Of a DNA stretch of 64,000 nt, positions 49,166 through 61,700 are shown in pieces (position 1 is the stretch's first letter; every line of letters starts with the position of its first letter). The notes beneath the pieces are model-generated. The model was not told where the DNA came from and made no database searches. It saw nothing but the letters and a program-made list of their open reading frames with translations. A program made the position numbers and the translations under genes. This DNA is from Corythucha ciliata (lineage: Eukaryota; Arthropoda; Insecta; Hemiptera; Tingidae), in assembly GCA_038030265.1 (NCBI GenBank), contig CM075937.1, forward strand, positions 27,012,198 to 27,076,197. The letters run 5' to 3'.

Positions 49166-50010
49166 TGGATATAGGAACAAGGATTCAAAGGAAAATATAT
49201 TCCTGAATAACTCGGAAATGCCTTTAAGGTAGGAACAGAGGTTCGTTCTTGAAACGCTTGAAAAGTAAAAAACGGAATGCGTTCTGGAAGAGAACAACAA
49301 AAAAAAATCAAGGCGAGGGAGAAGTTCTGAAAATAACGGTTGAAATATAGACAGGAGAAAAGGCAGGAATGAAAGAGAAAAACGAAAAAACAAGGATTTG
49401 AACAAAGGAACCAAAACAACTAACCAGGCACGAGGCACAGAGCACACTGAAAGGCTCTGACCGACGAGGGTTTCTAAGCGCTAGGTTCCTGAGCGGCTGG
49501 CCTTCTAACTAAATTTCGAAAAGGTAGCGCTCCAAGCGTAAAGCCGTCTAAAAACTCTGTCTCAATTATGAACAATAGAGTTTCCACCCAATGGTGGGAG
49601 GTGCCCCTTGTGAACCACAAAGTAACCTCAAGTCAAGTCGTTTTTTATTTACATGTCCACTTTGAATTTCTAGTTTTGTTCTTTTTCCCTCTAGTATGTC
49701 TATAAATTGTCACTGTGAGTTTTTAGATTGTTTCACAGGAGATTAATAAAGTGAATAACCCACAACTAACTCCGGAGAATCTTTATTTTAAACGGTCGAC
49801 CAGTTGTTGGACTTCTTTTCCGGATATTTCAACGTACGCAAGTAGCTCCAATCCTCTTCCGGGAATCACGACAGAAGCCACCGGGAAATCCGTCACTCAT
49901 GTTTTTTATGAATACGTCATCCTTCTAAGTTCAAGATAACTTGTTTTTTACTGATGTGTTGTGTATTTTTGGGTATGTTTCTTCAGGAGTCGATCCTCTG
50001 AAAGCAAAGG
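49166..50010. other. No gene recognised
   Basis: AT-rich sequence; several short open frames without recognisable content. Confidence 0.35.
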
Positions 50011-50180
50011 AAAAAAAAATTTCGCTCCGGCAGCTGGCGGTCGGAAAGAGAGCATTTCATTTCTTTACGGGTACCCTAAGCCGTCCCACAAGTAATAATG
50101 TTGAGACCATGATTTGTTTCGTTAATGTTTGACCCTTCCTCGTACTGTTTGCTGCCGGGTTTGTTTAAGCTGAACTTAAA
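50011..50180 (+). repeat. Dispersed 165-bp repeat, copy 1
   Basis: A-run, TTCGCTCCGGCAGCTGGCGG, GGGTACCCTAAGCCGTCCCA, TTTGCTGCCGGGTTTG and TTTAAGCTGAACTTAA. Also at 50792-50940 (plus) and 54381-54550 (minus). Non-coding; the homopolymer at one end suggests a retroposed unit. Confidence 0.78.
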
Positions 50181-50582
50181 CAAAAACAATTGACAAAAAA
50201 TTGTCCATTTCTTGAAAAGGAATTCGTGTTTGTCCAATTGCTGAAATCAAGCTTCCTTACTGCAAGTAGATGCACAATATTATCCTTTTCGTGAAATGGA
50301 TAAGTGAGGAATCTCTGATGCTGAAACAAGTTTTGTTTTATTTAAAAAGGTTATTTTATTGAGCACTCAAAAACCCTCTAAAAAATGGCGTTGTGCATCC
50401 ACTTGTAGTAAGAAAGCTTAATTTCAGCAACTGGACAAACGCGATTTCCTTTTCAAGAAATGGATTTTTTTTTGTCCAGATGTCTTAATTTTTTAAAATT
50501 ACGGCAAGTGGAGCCACTTCGTGAAATGGACATTCATTTCATGAAGTGGACAATTTCGCCAAGTGGATGCGATATATATAAT
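50181..50582. other. No gene; inverted motifs GGACAAA/TTTGTCC
   Basis: Contains matched stretches (CTTGAAAAGGAATTCGTGTTTGTCCA at about 50212 and its inverted near-copy at about 50430-50460), suggesting another decayed foldback. Confidence 0.4.
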
Positions 50583-50723
50583 ATGAATTCTGGAGACCAA
50601 TGAATTCGTGTTCTAGAGGTTCTGAAAAGTGAAAAAAACATGACATGACCCATGTTTGCCACCATCATGACGAGACCAATAGTGCATTTTCAGAATGAAA
50701 TGCACTTAAAAAAAAAAAAAAAA
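50583..50723 (+). repeat. Tailed-hairpin repeat, copy 2
   Basis: Plus-strand copy of 12157-12281. It ends in the hairpin AGTGCATTT/AAATGCACT followed by TT and a 16-base A-run. Confidence 0.75.
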
Positions 50724-50791
50724 GAAAAGAAAACACAACACACACAGTTTTTGGTTGAACATCGAACTTCCGAACACCCTGTACACAAGAT

Positions 50792-50940
50792 AAAAAAAAA
50801 TTCGCTCCGGCAGCTGGCGGTCGGAAAGAGTGCATTTCATTTCGTAGACGGATACCCTAAGCCGTCCCAGACTATAATTTGTTTTCCTTGATGTTTGACG
50901 CCTCCCTGTTTGCTGCCGGGTTTGTTTAAGCTGAACTTAA
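50792..50940 (+). repeat. Dispersed 165-bp repeat, copy 2
   Basis: Starts with an A-run right after a CACCCTGTAC end at 50774-50783 and is followed at once by an inverted satellite monomer. Confidence 0.75.
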
Positions 50941-51135
50941 TGGGAATCAAAGGCTACTTCAAAATGGAATCATCATACCGAATATAATGCTTCTGGAATC
51001 AACTAGTGATTTGAAGTGATTTTTTTATCCGTTCAAGCCATATTACCCCCCCCCCCCATCCAAGTCGACCGATTTGGCCCAAATGCAATACCAACCGAGG
51101 TCGTATGACTACTGATTTCCGGGCCAAATCTCGTT
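50941..51135 (-). repeat. Inverted partial monomer of the 300-bp satellite
   Basis: Reverse-complement match to the monomers at 53249-54380 (TTTGATTCCC, ATATTCGGTA, TTGGGCCAAATCGG, CGGTCGGTATTGCATTTGGG). Confidence 0.7.
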
Positions 51136-51156
51136 CCGATAAATTAATGTCTTCTC

Positions 51157-52648
51157 TGGGCAAAATCTCCCAAAACGCGTTTTGAGTTTTTCTCCTGCCT
51201 ACTCTTCCGCTTCTAATTCGTCTAACCTCAGTGGCATCAAACGTTCAGATAAATGGAAAAACATCTGCAAATTGTCAGCTTTCCAACGATGTGCTACAAT
51301 TGCCATCTATTGCTTTTTGTTCCACAGAAATCAGCAAACAATGTGAAAAACATCGGGAGCCTAGGTTAAACTTCCATTATTAATTATCTAACATTTTTTG
51401 CTCTTTCTGTATCAAATTGTGTCAATAACGCCACTTTTTATCAATTGGAGATTATTGTTAGCAATGGTCATTGTCTGCTACATTGAGAAACAACAGAATT
51501 AATAAATTAAACTCAAGAGAAAGGTGCATTCTTGTATTTTATAAAACCTTTACTTCAAGTGTTCAAAATGGCCTCCATTTCACCTTAAGCACATCTTCGC
51601 CACCCCTAAATTCAGTTGTAGTAATGCGCCGGTTCCTTTCTCGGCCCAGAATTTGGTTAGCCATGTACGTTGTTTCTAAGAGCACCTCTCGCACACCTCT
51701 CGCATTTCGATCTCTTGAGCATGGACCAGTTCTTTCAACCGTCCTTAACACATAAAAATCGAATGGCGTTAGGACAGAGGACCTGGGTGGACACGGAATT
51801 GGCACTCTCTTGCTTATGCACTTGTCGACGAACCTTTTTCAAGAAATTCCCTGACCGATCAACGGAGTGAGCGGGAGAACCATCGTTCTGGAAAGTTATG
51901 AAGCATCGAATGTCCAAACTGGGTATTTTCCGGCAAGACGGTTTTCCCGCTCACTTCCTGCGATCGGTCAGGAAATTTCTTGAAGAAAAAGGCTCGCCGG
52001 CAAGTGGATAAGCAGGGGAGGGCCAATTCCGTGGCCACCCAGGTCCTCTGTCCTAACACCATTAGATATTTATTTGTGAGGATGGTTGAAAGAACTGGAA
52101 TATGCTCAGGAGATCGAAACGCTCTTAGAACGAACGGACATGGCTACCCAAAGTCTGTGACGAGAGAGGAACCTGTGCATTACTACAACTGAATTTAGAA
52201 ATGACCAGGATGTGCTTAAGGTGTAATGATGGCCATTTTAAACCCTTGAAGTAAAGGTTTTATAAACTAATAAAAGAATGCACCTTTCTCTTGAGTTTAA
52301 TTAATAATTCTGTTCTTTCTCAATGTAGTAGACAATGACTATTGCTAACAATAATCTCCAATTGATAAAAAGTGGCATTATTAACACAATTTGATACAGA
52401 AAGAGCAAAAAATGTTAGATAATTAATAATGGAAGTTTAACCTAGGCTCCCGATGTTTTTCACATTGTTTGCTGATTTCTGTGGAACAAAAAGCAATAGA
52501 TGGCAATTGTAGCACATCGTTGGAAAGCTGACAATTTGCAGATGTTTTTCCATTTATCTGAACGTTTGATGCCACTGAGGTTAGACGAATTAGAAGCGGA
52601 AGAGTAGGCAGGAGAAAAACTCAAAACGCGTTTTGGGAGATTTTGCCA
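51157..52648. mobile_element. 1.5-kb palindrome: inverted dimer of a mariner-like 3' end
   Basis: The left arm starts GGCAAAATCTCCCAAAACGC and the right arm ends with its reverse complement; the axis is near 51902. Each arm reads, towards its outer end, as the C-terminal part of a Tc1/mariner-like transposase: on minus FQNDGSPAHSVDRSGNFL, PIPCPPRSSVLTPFDFYVLR; on plus PAHFLRSVRKFLEEKGSPAS. Both copies have stops or shifts. The head of the gene is missing from both. Confidence 0.82.
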
Positions 52649-53027
52649 ATCAAAATTGGACAATCACCAATTCTTTTGGGCTCATTTTGTAGGCAATTTT
52701 GTCCTGTTTCCAACGCACTATTCACTTTGTTCAAATTAACCTCGTGCGGTGACACATCAGTCAAATTTGAAAAAAAAAGAGCTAATCATGAAAACATCAG
52801 TTTTTATTCGATATCTCTAAAACAAATTGGCTATCGATAATAGTGTATTTCGTGTAATCGATGCTAAATGAACTAAGTTATCACGTGGTTCAGTATTGCC
52901 AAACAAACCTCAAACACCCTGTATACAGGGTGGATCCGTATAAGTGTGACACAAATTTTTGGGTAAAACTACGTAAAAACTAGTGTAAAATGGTACGTTC
53001 GGAAGTGTCCTACGTCGATCCGTTCCG

Positions 53028-53030
<3 letters not shown>
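52649..53030. other. Flank with abutting CACCCTGTA/TACAGGGTG ends
   Basis: ACACCCTGTA ends at 52923 and TACAGGGTGGATCC starts at 52924, two transposon termini back to back. No gene. Confidence 0.5.
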
Positions 53031-53058
<28 letters not shown>

Positions 53059-53184
53059 AGTGCATTTCATTCTGAAAAATGCACTATTGGTCTCGTCGTG
53101 ATGGTGGCAAACATGGGTCATGGCATGTTTTTTTCATGTTTCAGAACCTCTAGAACACGAATTCAGTGGTCTCCGGAATTTATA
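53031..53184 (-). repeat. Tailed-hairpin repeat, copy 3
   Basis: Minus-strand copy with a 28-base tail (T-run at 53031-53058 on plus), then the AGTGCATTT hairpin and the same body as 12157-12281. Confidence 0.78.
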
Positions 53185-53248
53185 TATATATTTCTTTTTA
53201 TATATATATTGGTTTATTTATTTATTTATAAGCTTATGGCCGTTTCCT

Positions 53249-54380
53249 TGTTAGCACGATAACTCTCGTAGAAGTTAATTTAGCGGAACGCGCTTTGGCA
53301 CAAAAATCAGTAGTCATAAGACACCGGTCGGTATTGCATTTGGGCGAAATCGGTCAAGGTGGAGGGGGGGAAAATCGGGCTTGAAATCGTCAAAAAATCA
53401 CTAAAAATCACCAGTTGATTCTAGAAGCAACATATTCGGTACGTATACTCCATATTAGACTAGCCTTTGATTCCCATTTTAATTTTTTGAAAAAGTCAAG
53501 GGGGAGGGGGTGGTGCCCCCGGGGTGGAAGTAAGTGTGTGGTCTTGTTAGCACGATAACTCTCGTAGAAATTAATTTAGCAGAACGCGCTTTATCTAAAA
53601 AATCAGTAGTCATAAGATCCCGGTCGGTATTGCATTTGGGCCAAATCGGTCAAGGTGGAAGGGGGGAATATAGGGGTTGAAATGGTAAAAAAATCACTAA
53701 AAATCACCAGTTCATTCTAGACGCATCATATTCGGTACGCATACTCCATGTTAGACTAGCCTTTGATTCCCATTTTAATTTTTTGAAAAAGTCACTAAAA
53801 ATGGGTCACTAATGGGGAGGGGGTTGTGCCCCCGGGGTGGAAATAAGTGTGTGGTCACGTTAGCACGATAACTTTCGTACAAATTATATCAGCGGAACGC
53901 GCTTTATCTAAAAAAATCAGTAGTCATAAGACACCGGTCGGTATTGCATTTGGGCCAAATCGGTCAAGGTGGTGGGGGGAAAAATACGGCTTGAAATGAT
54001 CAAAAAATCACTACAAGTCACCAGTTGATTCTAGAAGCATCATATTCAGTACGTATACTCCATGTTAAAGTAGCCTTTGATTCCAATTTTAATTTTTTGA
54101 AAAAGTCGAGGGGGAGGGGGTGATGTCCCCGGGGTGGAAGTAAGTGTGAGGCCTAGTTAGCACGATAACTCTCGTAGAAATTAATTTAGCGGAACGCGCT
54201 TTGGCACAAAAATCAGTAGTCATAAGGCCCCGGTCGGATTGCATTTGGGCCAAATCGGTCAAGGTGGAGGGGGGAAAATAGGGGTTGAAATGGTAAAAAA
54301 ATCACTACAAATCACCAGTTGATTCCAGAAGCATTATATTCGGTATGATGATTCCATTTTGAAATAGCCTTTGATTCCCA
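53249..54380. repeat. Satellite, about 300 bp x 3.7
   Basis: Units begin near 53249, 53545, 53857 and 54155 at GTTAGCACGATAACT; spacing is 296, 312 and 298. Each has GCGGAACGCGCTTT, CGGTCGGTATTGCATTTGGG, AAATCACTA and TGCCCCCGGGGTGGAA. The last copy is cut by the 165-bp repeat. Confidence 0.9.
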
Positions 54381-54550
54381 TTAAGTTCAGCTTAAACAAA
54401 CCCGGCAGCAAACATTATGAGGGAGGGTCAAACATTAACGAAACAAATGATGGTCTCAACATTACTACTTCTGGGACGGCTTAGGGTATCCGAATACAAA
54501 ATGAAATGCACTCTTTCCGACCGCCAGCTGCCGGAGCGAATTTTTTTTTT
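54381..54550 (-). repeat. Dispersed 165-bp repeat, copy 3
   Basis: Inverted copy of 50011-50180, ending in a T-run. It directly adjoins the satellite, the same order as at 50792-51135 but inverted. Confidence 0.78.
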
Positions 54551-54812
54551 ATTATTATTTAAAAAAGTAACCAGTGCTTGCTTCAAAAAATCCGCGATTT
54601 CTCGGCTTATATCGCAGAAAATCCAAAAAGTGATGCCATTTTCAGAAACTACGGAACGTTTCCTTTAGGATAGAGGCCATTTTATTGCTTAAAATAATCG
54701 TCAACACCCAGAAATCTGGCATTTTTTCCATAAATTTACGTGGCCTCCATAATTTGTCGGTTTTACGAAAATTCGCTGTACCCAAACGGCTTCCTCTACA
54801 GACTTTCGATGT

Positions 54813-55012
54813 ACATCAGTATCAATCAGCTGTTATGCACGCATCGACGGGCAAAGTTGTGGAAAACTACCCCGTTCTGTGTACTCTCGAACGGTGTCCT
54901 GATAGTTGAAGTTTGCAACCCTCCGACTTTAGCAATTAAGTTTAAATGCAAAAAAAAATGTAAACTTGCTTTGTTAAAACAAGCCGAATAGGTTAGGGTA
55001 AATGTCCTTCCT
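54813..55012. repeat. Dispersed repeat, copy B (pair with 25394-25590)
   Basis: See 25394-25590; about 90 percent identity. The minus frame stays open in both copies. Confidence 0.65.
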
Positions 55013-55700
55013 GGAAACGATCCACCATGCATTCGATTCAGTACCAAAAATTACTACTCAGAAATGATATCTACGTCAAACTTCATTACTAAAATGTTGG
55101 ACGAGAGAATTTTTTGGGAATATTTAAGCCAAAACCCAAGTTTGTTGGTAAAATTTACGTCGTAACTCAAAAACTAATCGTCATCCGGACTTGTGGTTGA
55201 TTTTTATCGACTCAGCACACAAAACTACGTGGTATTGAATACCCCGTTCGGGCAAAATTATTTTGCCACCCCGTACCGTTGCGGACTCTTCGAACCCTCG
55301 AAGTCTGTATACAGTATACATAAAAAAAATTGTTTTAAGCCACATTGGAAATTGAGCCGAATGCCTTATTTAAAGCTTTATTTCCTGAACTAAACGGCAC
55401 GGCTATTTTAATCGTCTGCCTAAGGGCAGAACCGCTACAAGGAGTGAGGGAGTACCGACAAGCAGTAAAATAGGTCCTACATAGACGTGGTCTACCCGTG
55501 GCCACGGAAAGCGGGTCGATCGCTGATGGGATTGATGAAACTATCCTTCTCAAAAGATAACCTGATGACTGATTTCGTCCGTTCATGAAAGTGATTAGAG
55601 TCGGTATCTCTGCACACACAGCATTATATATTTATAATATTGGCATCCACGTGGGGGACTTTATTGAACGTTTTGAGTGCGCCGCTTATTGTGTAAATAA
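55013..55700. other. LYAR upstream region; weak coding-like stretch
   Basis: 55345-55475 on plus reads LEIEPNALFKALFPELNG, then IVCLRAEPLQGVREYRQAVK and a stop; I do not recognise it. The promoter of LYAR should lie here, but no clear TATA or initiator was picked. Confidence 0.35.
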
Positions 55701-58700
55701 TGGTTGTTTTTACTTGTCAGTACTGTAATGCTAATCTTAAAAGAAAAGACATACCTGTGCATAAGTTTAGGTGTCAAAGAAATCTTTGGCTGACGTGCAT
55801 TGACTGTCTCAAAGACTTCAAGTAAGTGTTGAACAGTTTTTGAATTTATTGATCCAAAGTGTTTTTTTTATTTAAATATTCCTATTGTTTCTCTTTACTC
55901 TATTGTTTTTCTTAATACGGTTAGAAAGAACCCGGTGGGTTTGTGCGTTGTGCTAGAAAAGATACATATGGGAGGCGAGGTGATATTGAATTACACAGCC
56001 TGAATGCGTAAATTTTAAAGTCAATCTCATCTTGTCCTGATTTTACGGAAATAAGCTCAACTTCATGAGGTAAACCGTGAATCCGTGGACATTGAGGTTG
56101 TTTTTCAACGTACAGTACCATGAATTATCTATCTGTAAATGCATTGCGGTGCAGTAAACCGTCGATTATCCGCTGCCGGATTATCTGCAGTCTTTTTTGG
56201 ACTTGTTAATTGACAGACCCGTATGTAGTACCCGTAGTATTTAGTGTCCAGTAGTATTTATTTTGAGGTTTTACGGGCGTAAAACGAGCTAAAAAACGTT
56301 GGTTTACGGAAGTGTACCTGCCGTTTAGTACCCGTATACTGTAATACTGTATGGGTCACAACTATCAAAACAGAACCTTTAGTTGCTTAAGTGCCCAAGC
56401 CGATGCAATACCAGAAGTATGTATGAGTCACAACTCTCATGTCGTGAGATCGGATTTGTAGTGATTGCCATGCCACCCAATACTACGAATACTCAGTCAA
56501 CTGTACCTAATTTGGATAAAGGTGGGTTTACACGCTCATGCCATTAGCTCAAACCGGCTTGCACAAGCCAGTTTGCGCAAACTGGACTGTACAAGGTGGT
56601 CGCGTTCACACATTCAGTTGTGCTTGTGCAAATCCGTGGATCGCTGTCTTTGCTCTTTCATATTTAGTTTTGTGTTCTATTCTCGATTTTGTTTGTCTTG
56701 GAATTTCCTGGTCCCTTGGAAAATGTAGCAGATCGTAGTACCGTACCATAAATGAGGTACATGGACATCCTCTTCTCCAGTTCCTGACATCAAATAAATA
56801 TTTATAGTACGGGACCTGGGTGGTTCATCAAATCACTTGGAATCATCAGTAATGTACGCACTGAATACCTAGTAATCAGTAAGTAATACTGGTTCCTTTC
56901 CCGATTTTTTGGATTGTATAACTTTCTTCAACTCTTTTCGATAGGCAGTTCGCATAGAATAGATCTTCTTCACCATGCTATCCCTGGTGGCCTGTGGGTC
57001 CTTGGATCGCAGTTTTTCTACCAACACTTCGTAAGCTTTCGATTTTACATTGCGGTCACTGTACCCCTTCGATTCGACTTAATTTTCCACAAACAAGGAA
57101 AAGACTTGTAAAGCTCAATGAACTCGCACAGGAATTCTTTTTCGCCCTGCATCGCGAGAGTTTCACCAAAATAGCTAGGAACTTGAACCTTGCTCAAAAG
57201 TGATGAAGGGGTTGGGGAAGGGTAGAAAATGTGATTCACACTCCAGAAGAGAACGGATGCGCCTGCGTGAAAGCGTGGGTTCGGCTTGATCCGCGTTCAC
57301 ACGCTTAATCAAACTTCATTCAGGCCAAGCTCCAACCTCAAGCCAATTATATGTCGGGAACAGACATCGCACAAAAAATTTGGCTTGTGTAAACCAAATG
57401 GCTTGCGCAAACTGCGTTTACACTCAACGATATAACTGTGCAAACCGGCTTGTGCAAGCCGGTTTGAGCTAATGGCATGAGCGTGTAAACCCACCTAAAC
57501 AGATAAAATAATAAAGACAAACGGGCAGTTAGGAGATTTTTCAACTTTTGAAATGCTAAATTCCGTCTAAGGGCTGAGGATTCAGGGATACCCGTTGAAG
57601 TTGAAATATCTCCCATAATTGAGGGCGTTGGTGGAAGAAGTGTGTTTTGAGATATCGATTGTCAAGTTTTTATGAGGTTCTTCACAATTAGCCACGCATC
57701 GCGGAATTGTGGTTGCTTTTTCACTTTAAAGAATGTAACATCACAAAATGAATTTAAAAGAAAAAATTTGAAGATTGATCGATTTTAGATTGTAATTTAC
57801 TACTTGTAAAATAACAACTAAATCTGAGAGGCCCTTTTTCCGAAAAACAGATTTTTAGACTTTTTCTAGTCATAAAATCCACTATAAACTCACTTTCTCG
57901 TGATCCCACACAATATTTGGTGACTCCAACAGAAGGCACTCGAAAAATATTATGCAATTAGTCAGTATTCATCGGGATTCATACTGCTTGTATTGTGAGG
58001 TTTTTTGAGGTTGAGGTGTTTTGGACCCGCTTTTGGCCCATAAAACCCGGGAAGTAAGTTGATCAAACTGATTAGATGTTAGGACCAACTAGATTCCAAA
58101 ATGAGTCTATGCGCGAAAGAACGAGTTTTTTTTATTCAATCCTAGGACGGCGTACGGTCATTCCAGAAATCGAATCTGTAGACATTAGGGGTATTCACGT
58201 CAACTTTCGTACTGTTTGCAGTCCAGAGAAATCAAGTTTCGAATGAATGAGTTCGAAATAGGCAAAACACACAAAAATTCAAAATGATTCCAATTTCGAT
58301 TTCCCTGACAACGGACCTTAGCAGCAACGCAAGTACTAAACTACAAACAGTACGATGGTTGACGTAAATACCCTTATGGTGGATTTCACCACCCATGAAA
58401 ACACCCTTAATCCCTCACAAGCAACCTCCGGCGTTGGCCCTACATTTAATTCCACTCATGCTTCCTCAATCGAATGCTATTTACTCTCAGCCACAGGTAA
58501 TTCTACCTGCGACTGCTTCGTTTTCACTACCGATAAATAAAGGTTTAAGTAAAATTCAACATAACTCCTGGTCCGAGTCGAAACCAGCCTGCTTCCTTTG
58601 GCTTCACTTTTTTTAGTTTTTCGCTTGCAACTCCTCAATGACGCATTCTACGGAAAATTTTACCCTGTTCTTTTTTGAAGAGCATCAAGTTCTGCGTCGA

Positions 58701-61700
58701 ATCATTTTTTATTTTGTCACAATTGACCCAGCCGTTTCGCCGGTATTGATTTTTTTTTAAATGGTAATTTTTAGTCGCTTTTGGCAAAATTGTGTGAAAA
58801 AATAAAAGTAGTTCAACTCTCAGTTGAGTGATGTAATCTCTGACGCTAACTATAATACTGGTGATATATTGAGTTTTAACATTTGTGGACAAAGTTGGTG
58901 GGCATAACCACTTTTTTGAAACAAAACCTATTTTCATCGCCCTGTACAGAATATTTTCCGGGCCTTGAAAAATTTGGCAAATATGGTTTCTGACTTAGTG
59001 CAATTTTCATCGAAGGCTTCGTTCGATAGTAATAGGCAAAAACGTTCGGCTGAAGAAAGGAATTATTGGAAAATTACTCATTTTGCGAATTTCCCACTGC
59101 GTTTTATTGCCACTTATCGGGTCTTCATAAAAACGCCATACATGACTCCTTATAGGAAATTTAACGAGCTTTCAGATGAGTTTCTTTAAAGTTTAATCGG
59201 ATGGATAGTTTTTGAGTTATAGGCCGAAGTGTTACAAAAAACGTCTTTTTGCATAAAATGTCGAATTGTTTGACGTTATGGCCCTGTCTTATGTTGATCT
59301 TCAAATGAAATTTCATACAATAGGTCTGACAGAAAATTCAATCAGCTTTCAGGTCGTTTTTCAGAGAAAAAAATTCGACTACTAGTTCCCGAGCTACTGG
59401 CAAAAATGTGCAGAAAAACGAGGTTTTTGGGCCGCCTTTTTTCGCGTTTTTGTCGCATAACTGATACCACTGATTTTTTCTGTAGGTTTCAAGACTTTTC
59501 ACTTATGTAAAATTCAATTCTGGACCACTTTGATTTTATGACATTTTCCGATTGGAACAGCCGTTTTTAAGTTGCTGATGCCTTAGTAATTTTAATTAAT
59601 TTTACCAAAAGTGGCAAAAAATGACCATTTAAAAAAAATCAATACCGGTGAAACGGCTGTGTCAACTGTGACAAAAGAAAGGACGATTCGACGCAGAATT
59701 CAATACTTTTCAAAAAATGAGAGGGTAACATTTTCGTAGAATGCGTCATTAAGGAGTTATAAGCAAAAAATTGAAAAAAGTGCCAAAAATGAGCAGTTTT
59801 TCGCGATTTTTTCAAAACGCACAAGGAAATATTGTTGGATCTCTTCAGATTCGTGTTCCTCACCCCAAAAAACATAGAATAAAGTGAAAAAATCGAAGAC
59901 GAGATTTTTGTCCACGTGGAACTTCCGTTTTACTGGACTATTCAATTCTGTGCAATATTTTCCTTTTCGTTTCATCCTTTTTTGTTTCATGGAACAGTTT
60001 TTGTTTCAGTTTCTTGAAACTGTTTCCTTAGTGGAAACCCGGCTTAAGAGTGTAAAATTCGTCCGGCTGCTTAAAAACTAGGCCAAGTGCAGCAAATTTG
60101 AGAAAAATGTAGCAAATTTCAGGGTGTCTACAGACCTGGAATACCGGGAATTGCCAGGGAATTTTCTAAAACGGGAAAAGTCAGGGAATTTCGTGAATTT
60201 ATGAGAAAAGTCAGGGAAAAATGGCAAAGAGATTTTTTTAACGAACATCATCACAACATCATGCTTCCAACTGGAATATGGAAGTAAAATGGAGTACAAA
60301 ATTAGGTACTATTAGGGTTTTGGCCTATCTCACTCTCCTGTCGAGTTACGTTATGAGCGTTTTTTTCACAGAAGATGTACTTTCATACCAAAAACGTCGG
60401 TTTCTTGGGTCGAAATGCACCTTTCCTCAAAAGTGATTACAGTTTTGAAACCTACGGTATTCCGTTCCAATGGAATGAAACCAATTTCAATCATCAGCAT
60501 TGTCTAAAACGCGAAGAAACGTGGCGCTTTTCTCTTGCTGGTTCAATAAATAGCCGCCACTGCTCTTCGGATCGTTGGACCCCACTTAAACTTCTCCTTT
60601 TTCTCAACTTTCCAATGGTTCACTCATAATTTAATTTATCTCACTTCCTCTATGAGAAAATGTAAAGTATTAAAAACGTTGAATTCCTGAGTATTGCCCT
60701 CATAAACATGAGTTTGAATTTACTCTTTGGACGGCTGTCAGTAGACAAGTTTACACCCGACTTCCTTGCCTTGATGTTTTGTATACCGGTCATGATACTA
60801 ATCGATTATTAGAACACAATTTGGGATTTTTTCCCAGTTCATTTCATATTTGCTCATGGAAGGAGTGGGATAATATTGTGAATACACTGTTGGATATTGG
60901 AGAAAAAGGAAGAGCTTGTGTTGGGTTCGACGATCCGCAGAGGCAGAGTTATGAATTTGTCCTTTTTCCCCATATAATTATATGTATTTGGATAACGTAA
61001 TGCATGCATAAAGTTGTAGTCGTAGAAGCCTACATTGTCAGTCTTCCCTCGTTGAGGTGCGTCAAAACGAACCGGTTTCTGCTACTTGCCATCTTCAGCG
61101 TATGGAAGTACAACTGAAACTCAGCAACTGAAAACTGCGTAGTAAGCGATCTTACTAACAATATCAATTTGGATAGCCATGAAAATTTGCTGAGTCAGTG
61201 AATTTTGTTCTGGGGAAGCTGTAGACACCCTGAAATTTGTACATGAATGGTGCTCACGTGGTGAGGCACCCACATGAACCTCTCAGATTTTAATCCTGAT
61301 TTTTTTGGTGATAGGAGGGCTCGAGTGGACTAACGCCTTTTGGTCACTTTTTCAGATAAAAAAAAAAAATCGGGAAAGCGGAAAATTCGGATTTTAAAAT
61401 TTCACCATTTTGACAATTTTATTTTGTTTTTCGATGTTCAAACCACGAGAGACATGAAAAAATTATTTAAAAATTATTCAATCAAGTTTTCCTTGCGAAT
61501 TTGGCAAAAAACAAAAACTCACCGGGTGAAAAGACACTCAACATTTCTGCACCCGATGGGTGAGGTTTTTGTCGTCTGGCTCCTAGACTATTAGTTTTAG
61601 AGCCTACAGTTGCATTGCAGCATAGAGTTTATGAACAGCACATTAAAAATGAAAAAAAAAAAAAAAAGAGGAGGATTTCATGGTATCTATAGACTGTCCC

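Noticed and set aside
53031..53262. 90-codon frame with a long Phe run
   Set aside because: The Phe run is the T-tail of a retroposon-like repeat; no real protein.
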